A stretch of DNA of 60,755 nt from Cryobacterium sp. Y57 (GTDB taxonomy: Bacteria; Actinomycetota; Actinomycetes; Actinomycetales; Microbacteriaceae), in contig NZ_PJJL01000055.1 of the NCBI RefSeq assembly GCF_002929505.1, forward strand, positions 1 to 60,755. The letters are read 5' to 3'. Under the pieces are notes generated by a model. That model made no database searches. It saw only the letters and a program-made list of their open reading frames with translations, and had not been told where the DNA came from. Made by a program: the position numbers and the translations under genes. Numbering within the stretch: the stretch's first letter is position 1; each line of letters starts with the position of its first letter. Shown one piece after another: positions 55,904 to 60,755 of the stretch.

Positions 55904-57015
55904 GCGACACCGCCACCACCACCCAGCCCATTCGCGACTTTGCCCTGGCCGTGCGCGCCGCTCTGAGCGATCTGCCGACCGACGATATCGACGACCTCAC
56001 TGACGGCCTTGAGGCTGACCTGGTGGAGCAGGCCGCTGACTTTGCAGATGCTGATGCCCCTGCGCCAGGCTTCGCGCTCGGCGATCCGGTCGCCTACGCC
56101 GACGAGCTGCGCGCTGCAGCCGGGCTTCCAGTACGGGGAGCGACGCCGACTGTTCGGGTGTCGGTGCGGCGCCGGCTGCGCACCCGGGCCGGTGCCGCGC
56201 GAACGAACACGGCCCGGCGCATCCGCTCGACTGCGGTCGGTGCTGCGGTACTCGACTTTCTGCTCGTGCTTCGCCCACTGTGGTGGGTGCTGCGCGGCTG
56301 GGTCGTGTATGCGGTCGCGTCGGTCTTTGCGGGTGGCGCCATCAGCACGGTGCCGACAGACCCCGTGCGTTGGCTCGTGCTCTCCGCCTTCCTGATCTTG
56401 AGTGTGCAGTGGGGACGCGGGCACTGGCTACCCGGGCGCTGGCTTCCCGGCTTTCGTTCCGTGGTCAGCGTCTGCGCGATTTTGGTAATGCCTGTGGTGC
56501 TTAATTACACGGCCCATCAGGGCAATGTGCAGAACAATGCGTACGTGGAGTACAACCCGTCCCCGATGCCGGGGCTCATGCAGAGCGGCGAGCAGGTCAC
56601 CAACGTATTCGCCTACGACGCCGATGGTCAGCCGCTCACCGACGTGCAGTTGTTCGACCAGGACGGTCGCCCGCTCAATGTGGTGAATGACCCGGCCAAT
56701 ACCAACTACCTGCCCCAGCTGGATGCGATCGGCGAACAGGACATGGTCGTGCCGAGCCTGCTGGTACCGGGCGGCGGCGGCTGGAACGTGTTCCCGCTGA
56801 GGCTGGTGACGTCTGGCGACATCGATTACACGTACGACTTTCTCGGCCAGGCAGATCAAGCGGATGCTGCACCCTCGCCGTTCCCGTTCGCCCAAGTGCG
56901 GCCGCTCGTGCCGATGTCCGAAACGGTGCAGCCGGTACCAACGCCGTCGCCGACACAGTCGCCCACTCTGGTGCCGGGGCCGACAGCATCCGCTTCGCCG
57001 ACGGCCGGACCATGA
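55900..57015 (+). CDS. HAAS-type membrane protein, partner of second PadR
   Basis: ATG 55900 gives 371 residues. The N-terminus (FALAVRAALSDLPTDDIDDL, GLEADLVEQAADF, LGDPVAYADELRAAAGL) is a HAAS domain; three or four helices follow (about 125-155, 162-176, 188-206), then an extracytoplasmic domain of about 150 residues and a Pro/Thr/Ser-rich tail. The large external part is absent from the first HAAS copy and may sense a ligand. It probably works with the overlapping PadR regulator. Confidence 0.8.
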   Translation: MSDTATTTQPIRDFALAVRAALSDLPTDDIDDLTDGLEADLVEQAADFADADAPAPGFALGDPVAYADELRAAAGLPVRGATPTVRVSVRRRLRTRAGAARTNTARRIRSTAVGAAVLDFLLVLRPLWWVLRGWVVYAVASVFAGGAISTVPTDPVRWLVLSAFLILSVQWGRGHWLPGRWLPGFRSVVSVCAILVMPVVLNYTAHQGNVQNNAYVEYNPSPMPGLMQSGEQVTNVFAYDADGQPLTDVQLFDQDGRPLNVVNDPANTNYLPQLDAIGEQDMVVPSLLVPGGGGWNVFPLRLVTSGDIDYTYDFLGQADQADAAPSPFPFAQVRPLVPMSETVQPVPTPSPTQSPTLVPGPTASASPTAGP

Positions 57016-57128
57016 TGCGGCCGACCGCCGACCTAGTGGCGGCCATCAGCCCGTCGGCCATCGACCTGCCGCCCACCCAATCCGTTGATATCACCGACTG
57101 GGTGACCGTTCGCGAATACGCGAAGTAG
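57012..57128 (+). CDS. Possible 38-residue ORF after the HAAS gene
   Basis: ATG 57012 overlaps the HAAS stop (ATGA) and reads 38 residues: LVAAISPSAIDLPPTQSVDI, then TDWVTVREYAK. The overlap and codon use suggest translation, but there is no recognised family and no Shine-Dalgarno sequence of its own. It might be the shifted end of the preceding protein. Confidence 0.3.
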   Translation: MMRPTADLVAAISPSAIDLPPTQSVDITDWVTVREYAK

Positions 57129-57138
57129 GCGCGGGCGC

Positions 57139-58485
57139 CTACGCGGGGTAGGCGGCCACCAGGGCGGTAAGGGCTTCTTCGAGCACGGTCGCCGCGTCGT
57201 CGATCAGCTCGTCGGAGATCACGACACTGGGCATGATGCGCAGCACGGAATCCCAGCTGCCGGCATCCAGCGCGATGACCCCGTTGGCGGTCGCATGCTT
57301 GATCACGGCGGTCAAGGCCTCTGGGTAGGGCTTTTTAGTGCCGGGGTGCACGAGCTCCACGCCGAACATGGCGCCCTTGCCGCGGACCTCACCAACGATG
57401 GAGAACTTCTCGGCCCAGTCACCGATGCGCGCCCAGAGTGCGGCTTCGACCCGCTGTGCCTCGCCGAGCAGGTTGTCCCGCTCGATCAGGTTGAAAACCG
57501 CGAGGGCGGCTGCAGTTGAGACCGGGTTGCCGCCGAAGGTGCCGCCGATACCGCCAGGCTGCACGGAGTCCATGATGTCGGCGCGGCCGGTGACAGCGGC
57601 GAGGGGAAAGCCACCGGCGATTCCCTTGGCCGTGGTGACGAGGTCGGGTACGACGTCGTGGTGCTCGATCGAATACCAGACGCCGGTGCGGGCGAGACCA
57701 GCCTGGATCTCATCGGCGACGAAGACGATGCCGTTCTCGGTGCAGAATTCGCGAATGCGTTTGAAATAGCCGGGCGCAGGAATGATGATGCCGCCGTCGC
57801 CCTGGATCGGCTCGACGAAGAACGCCGCGATCTCGGTCGCGCCGATGTGGGTCGTGATGTAGTCGATGGTCTTCTCGGCCGCTTCGAGCCCGCTGAGCCC
57901 GTCGCGGAACGGGTAGCTGGTGGGCACACTGTAGATCTCACCGGGGAACGGACCCATGCCGGCACGTTCCGGCCAGGGGCGATAGGTCATTGTCATGGTC
58001 AGGTTGGTGCGTCCGTGGAAAGCGTGGTCGAGGGCCACGATCGCACGGCGGCCGGTGAACTTGCGGGCAATCTTGACCGCGTTCTCCACGGCCTCAGCGC
58101 CGGTGTTGACCAGAATCGAGTGTTTCTCGAAGTCGCCGGGGGTGATCTCGGCCAGCTTCTCGGCCACCGCCACATAGTTTTCGTAGGGAGTTACCGTGAA
58201 GAGGGTGTGGGTCAGCTTCGCTGCCTGGGCGGATGCCGCCGCCGCGACATCCGGATGCGCATGACCGATGGTGGTCACTCCGATCCCACTGCCGAGGTCG
58301 ATGATCTGGTTGCCGTCGACGTCGACCAGGATCGCTCCTGCGCCGTGATCCATGTAGATGTTGGCGAGGGTGCCGGCGCCGCGGGCGACCGACTTCTCCC
58401 GCCTGGCCTGAAGTTCAACCGACTTGGGCCCGGGAAGAGCCGTGACGAGTTTGCGTTGCTGGGGCACCGAATACGTTGCAGTCAT
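57139..58485 (-). CDS. gabT: 4-aminobutyrate transaminase, copy 2
   Basis: The 448-residue class III aminotransferase is clearly related to copy 1 (IDLGSGIGVTTIGHAHPDVA, LVNTGAEAVENAVKIARKFT, LDHAFHGRTNLTMTMT, FVEPIQGDGGIIIP, VADEIQAGLARTG, TTAKGIAGGFPLAAV) but differs throughout, so this is an old duplication or separate acquisition. GD replaces GE in the EPIQG(E/D)GG motif. It is transcribed alone. It may prefer a different omega-amino acid. Confidence 0.92.
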   Translation of the reverse strand: MTATYSVPQQRKLVTALPGPKSVELQARREKSVARGAGTLANIYMDHGAGAILVDVDGNQIIDLGSGIGVTTIGHAHPDVAAAASAQAAKLTHTLFTVTPYENYVAVAEKLAEITPGDFEKHSILVNTGAEAVENAVKIARKFTGRRAIVALDHAFHGRTNLTMTMTYRPWPERAGMGPFPGEIYSVPTSYPFRDGLSGLEAAEKTIDYITTHIGATEIAAFFVEPIQGDGGIIIPAPGYFKRIREFCTENGIVFVADEIQAGLARTGVWYSIEHHDVVPDLVTTAKGIAGGFPLAAVTGRADIMDSVQPGGIGGTFGGNPVSTAAALAVFNLIERDNLLGEAQRVEAALWARIGDWAEKFSIVGEVRGKGAMFGVELVHPGTKKPYPEALTAVIKHATANGVIALDAGSWDSVLRIMPSVVISDELIDDAATVLEEALTALVAAYPA

Positions 58486-58537
58486 TAGTCCAGCCTATGA
58501 CTGTCGGCGCTTGTGGCCGACCGTCTGACGTTTACGG

Positions 58538-59386
58538 CTACAGGCGTTCGCGCGGAAAGACGCGGCGAGCGAGGCGATTCAGTGTGCCGACCGGTGGCGA
58601 TTCGTTGTAGGCATGAGCCAATTCCTGGCCGGACAGGCCGTGAATGGCCGCCATGATCTCATCCGTTGCCTGGCGGCGGGCCTTCCCCGATGTGGCCTGG
58701 CCGTGATGGCTGAGATCGAGCGGCTTGCCGAAAGCGACCGTGACCTTGCGGATGCGCGGCAGGGTGCTTCCCACCGGCTGAATCTCCTGCGTGCCGATCA
58801 GTCCAACCGGAACCACAACAGCGCCCGTGGTGAGGGCCAGCCAGGCAACGCCGGTGCGTCCCTTATAGAGGCGGCCATCGAGTGAACGCGTGCCCTCCGG
58901 GTAGATCGCAAAGGCGCCCTCGGCGTCGAGCACCGCGCGGCCCTCATCGAGAGCAACCTGCGCAGCCTGACCGGCACCGCGTTCCACGCCAATGGCCCCG
59001 ATCGCGGTGAAGAAGGTTCGGGAGACCCAGCCCTGAAAACCGGTTCCGGTGAAGTAGGTCGATTTGGCGAGAAATTGTACCCGTCGGGTCGCGACCAGCG
59101 GTATGACGATGCTGTCGATGAAGGAGAGATGATTACTGGCCAGAATGACGCGTCCGGTGGCAGGGATGTTCTCGCGGCCCAAGATTCGTGGGCGAAACAC
59201 GACGCGGGCGACGGGGGCCATGATGCCGTAGCCGAGAAAGTAGACGAAACCCGGACGCTTCACGCGTTCGGGTTCATCGGGTTCGTCGCGCTGGTCGGCA
59301 GCCGGGTCAGGCGTGACGGCTGTGGGAGTGCTGTCGCTCGTGTCGGTTGCATCAGTGTTATCGGGTTCTGCTTTGGCACCAGTCAC
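58538..59386 (-). CDS. plsC: 1-acyl-sn-glycerol-3-phosphate acyltransferase family protein
   Basis: The 282-residue PlsC-type enzyme has the HX4D motif NHLSFID (His86, Asp91), the glycerol-phosphate motif IYPEGTRS and the VVPVGLIGTQEI segment. The first 42 residues are a low-complexity Asp/Thr/Pro/Glu tail, unusual for the family. It acylates lysophosphatidate at the membrane during phospholipid synthesis. It is divergent from dxr with 44 bases between starts. Confidence 0.92.
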   Translation of the reverse strand: MTGAKAEPDNTDATDTSDSTPTAVTPDPAADQRDEPDEPERVKRPGFVYFLGYGIMAPVARVVFRPRILGRENIPATGRVILASNHLSFIDSIVIPLVATRRVQFLAKSTYFTGTGFQGWVSRTFFTAIGAIGVERGAGQAAQVALDEGRAVLDAEGAFAIYPEGTRSLDGRLYKGRTGVAWLALTTGAVVVPVGLIGTQEIQPVGSTLPRIRKVTVAFGKPLDLSHHGQATSGKARRQATDEIMAAIHGLSGQELAHAYNESPPVGTLNRLARRVFPRERL

Positions 59387-59430
59387 CCGTTGACACTACC
59401 TCTCCGGCGGCCTGCACCTAGCATGGAGGG

Positions 59431-60513
59431 GTGCAGAGAGTAATTATCCTCGGGTCCACGGGCTCGATCGGAACCCAGGCCCTCGACGTCATCCGTTCCC
59501 ACCCTGACCGATTCGAGGTGGTTGGCCTTACGGCCGGCAGCAACCGCGACCTGCTCGCGGTGCAAGCCCTCGACTTCCAGGTCGAGCACACTGCTCTGGG
59601 AGCGGATGCTGCCGAGCAGCTGGTGCGAGACATCGACGCCGACGTCGTGCTGAACGGCATCACCGGTTCGGTCGGTCTCGGACCGACGCTCGCCGCATTG
59701 AAGGCTGGTCGCATCCTGGCCCTGGCCAATAAGGAGTCGCTCATTGTCGGCGGTGATCTGGTGAAGTCGCTGGCGGCACCCGGGCAGATCGTGCCGGTCG
59801 ATTCCGAACACTCCGCCATTGCGCAGGCGTTGCTTGCCGGAACCCCGCAGGAGGTGCGTCGACTCGTCCTGACGGCATCCGGTGGGCCGTTTCGAGGTTT
59901 TACCCGGGATCAGCTTGCCCGGGTCACTCCCGCGCAGGCTCTCGCCCACCCGACCTGGAACATGGGCCTCGTGGTGACCACCAACTCGGCCACCCTCGTG
60001 AACAAGGGCCTGGAGATCATCGAGGCGCATCTGTTGTTCGACGTGGAATATGACCGCATCGACGCTGTCATCCACCCGCAATCAGTGGTGCATTCGATGG
60101 TCGAATTCGTCGATGGGTCGACGATCGCGCAGGCAAGCCCCCCGGACATGCGGCTGCCGATCTCGCTCGGGCTGGACTGGCCGAACCGGGTGGCCGCGGT
60201 TGGCACTCCGATCGACTGGACCGTGCCGCACAGCTGGACTTTTGAACCCCTCGACGACGCGGCCTTTCCAGCGGTCGAACTGGCCAAAAAGGTCGGCCGC
60301 CTGGGTGGCACCTATCCCGCGGTATTCAACGCGGCCAATGAGCAGGCCGTTGCTGCTTTTCACGCCGGGCGCATCGGCTTCCTGGATATCGTCGACACGG
60401 TGCTGCGCGTGGTTGAATCCCACGAACAGGCATCAGAGCTGACTCGGGAGTCGCTGGCTGAGGCCGAACGGTGGGCGCGTGACGCCGCCGACCAGCTGAT
60501 AGCACTGCGCTGA
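59431..60513 (+). CDS. dxr: 1-deoxy-D-xylulose 5-phosphate reductoisomerase
   Basis: GTG 59431 gives 360 residues. The NADPH loop is [12 protein letters not shown] (7-18), followed by [12 protein letters not shown], the metal-binding [13 protein letters not shown], the substrate loop [10 protein letters not shown] and AHPTWNMG. The C-terminal helical domain has [11 protein letters not shown]. It makes methylerythritol phosphate, the second step of the non-mevalonate isoprenoid pathway. Confidence 0.96.
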   Translation: MQRVIILGSTGSIGTQALDVIRSHPDRFEVVGLTAGSNRDLLAVQALDFQVEHTALGADAAEQLVRDIDADVVLNGITGSVGLGPTLAALKAGRILALANKESLIVGGDLVKSLAAPGQIVPVDSEHSAIAQALLAGTPQEVRRLVLTASGGPFRGFTRDQLARVTPAQALAHPTWNMGLVVTTNSATLVNKGLEIIEAHLLFDVEYDRIDAVIHPQSVVHSMVEFVDGSTIAQASPPDMRLPISLGLDWPNRVAAVGTPIDWTVPHSWTFEPLDDAAFPAVELAKKVGRLGGTYPAVFNAANEQAVAAFHAGRIGFLDIVDTVLRVVESHEQASELTRESLAEAERWARDAADQLIALR

Positions 60514-60525
60514 CGCACTGGTGCG

Positions 60526-60755
60526 CTAGTTGCACTCGCCAGCCTGAACCTTGTCCCTATCGTCGAGACAATCTTCCCGGGCTTTTTTGGCCTCTTCCGC
60601 GGCGTCTTTGGCGTCTTCCCGAGCGTTCTCTGCGTCTTTCCTATCCTGCTCGGCGCGATTCTTGGAGTCTTCGTCGTTCTGTTGTGCGGCCGCCGCTGCG
60701 GCCGCCGCTGCGGCCGCCGCTGCGGCCTCCGCCGCGGCCCGAGCCGCGGCCTCCG
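60526..60755 (-). CDS. C-terminal part of an alanine-rich coiled-coil protein, cut by window edge
   Basis: The frame ending at the TAG at 60528-60526 is open to the window edge (about 75 codons). It encodes an Ala-rich run from a 12-base GCGGCCGCCGCT repeat, then charged heptad-like text (QNDEDSKNRAEQDRKDAENA, AKDAAEEAKKARED), and ends CLDDRDKVQAGECN with two cysteines. It suggests a coiled-coil stalk with a disulfide cap, possibly extracytoplasmic; the N-terminus is outside. It converges on dxr with a 12-base gap. Confidence 0.6.
   Translation of the reverse strand, partial: EAAARAAAEAAAAAAAAAAAAAAQQNDEDSKNRAEQDRKDAENAREDAKDAAEEAKKAREDCLDDRDKVQAGECN

Overview
The window is high-GC DNA with a gene order and protein set that point to an actinobacterium, most likely a member of the Microbacteriaceae. 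Supporting signs are the argS-lysA-hom-thrC-thrB cluster, rho with a long N-terminal insertion followed by prfA, an F-type ATP synthase operon preceded by a WecA-like transferase and an AtpI-like gene, a 90-residue epsilon subunit, DUF4192, DUF2993 and EccC-like FtsK/SpoIIIE proteins, and frequent GTG starts. The family is an inference; I cannot name a genus.

Region 1 (1-11,311) looks like an accessory island. It holds a cut-off MerR regulator, an NSS amino-acid transporter with its small subunit, fragments of a serine recombinase and a multicopper oxidase, a DUF302 gene, and a sulfur/persulfide module (4,284-9,916). That module consists of thioredoxin, a metallo-beta-lactamase/rhodanese fusion, a membrane rhodanese, a TauE-type exporter, a CsoR/CstR-family sensor, two unknown membrane proteins with CxxC motifs and a lipoprotein rhodanese. 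Five nearly identical 16-bp boxes (ATAC-N8-GTAT) sit at its promoters, which suggests one regulon under the local CstR-like sensor. The island ends in a decayed hsdR fragment and meets the 3' end of tRNA-Arg(CCG) at 11,312-11,383, a classic integration site.

Region 2 (11,453-28,741) is core metabolism: a lipoprotein, argS, a DUF2993 protein, lysA-hom-thrC-thrB (lysine and threonine synthesis), rho-prfA, a convergent cysE-cysK pair behind a 29-bp perfect hairpin, then prmC, the Sua5/YrdC gene, a WecA-like transferase and the AtpI-like gene.

Region 3 (28,834-37,822) is atpBEFHAGDC, followed by yaaA and malate dehydrogenase.

Region 4 (37,836-46,308) has ogt with a tandemly repeated 3' end, an aldo/keto reductase, a heterodimeric ABC exporter, DUF4192, and a decayed putrescine/GABA locus in which only the AsnC-type regulator is intact.

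Region 5 (46,388-52,414) groups a PP2C phosphatase, a PadR/HAAS pair, YjdM, an FHA protein, an EccC-like double-ATPase FtsK/SpoIIIE protein and a possible small membrane protein. It resembles a type VII secretion-type locus without a visible WXG100 substrate.

Region 6 (52,420-60,755) has an asparaginase, two GABA-transaminase paralogues, OsmC, a second PadR/HAAS pair, a PlsC acyltransferase, dxr, and the end of an alanine-rich coiled-coil gene cut by the window edge.
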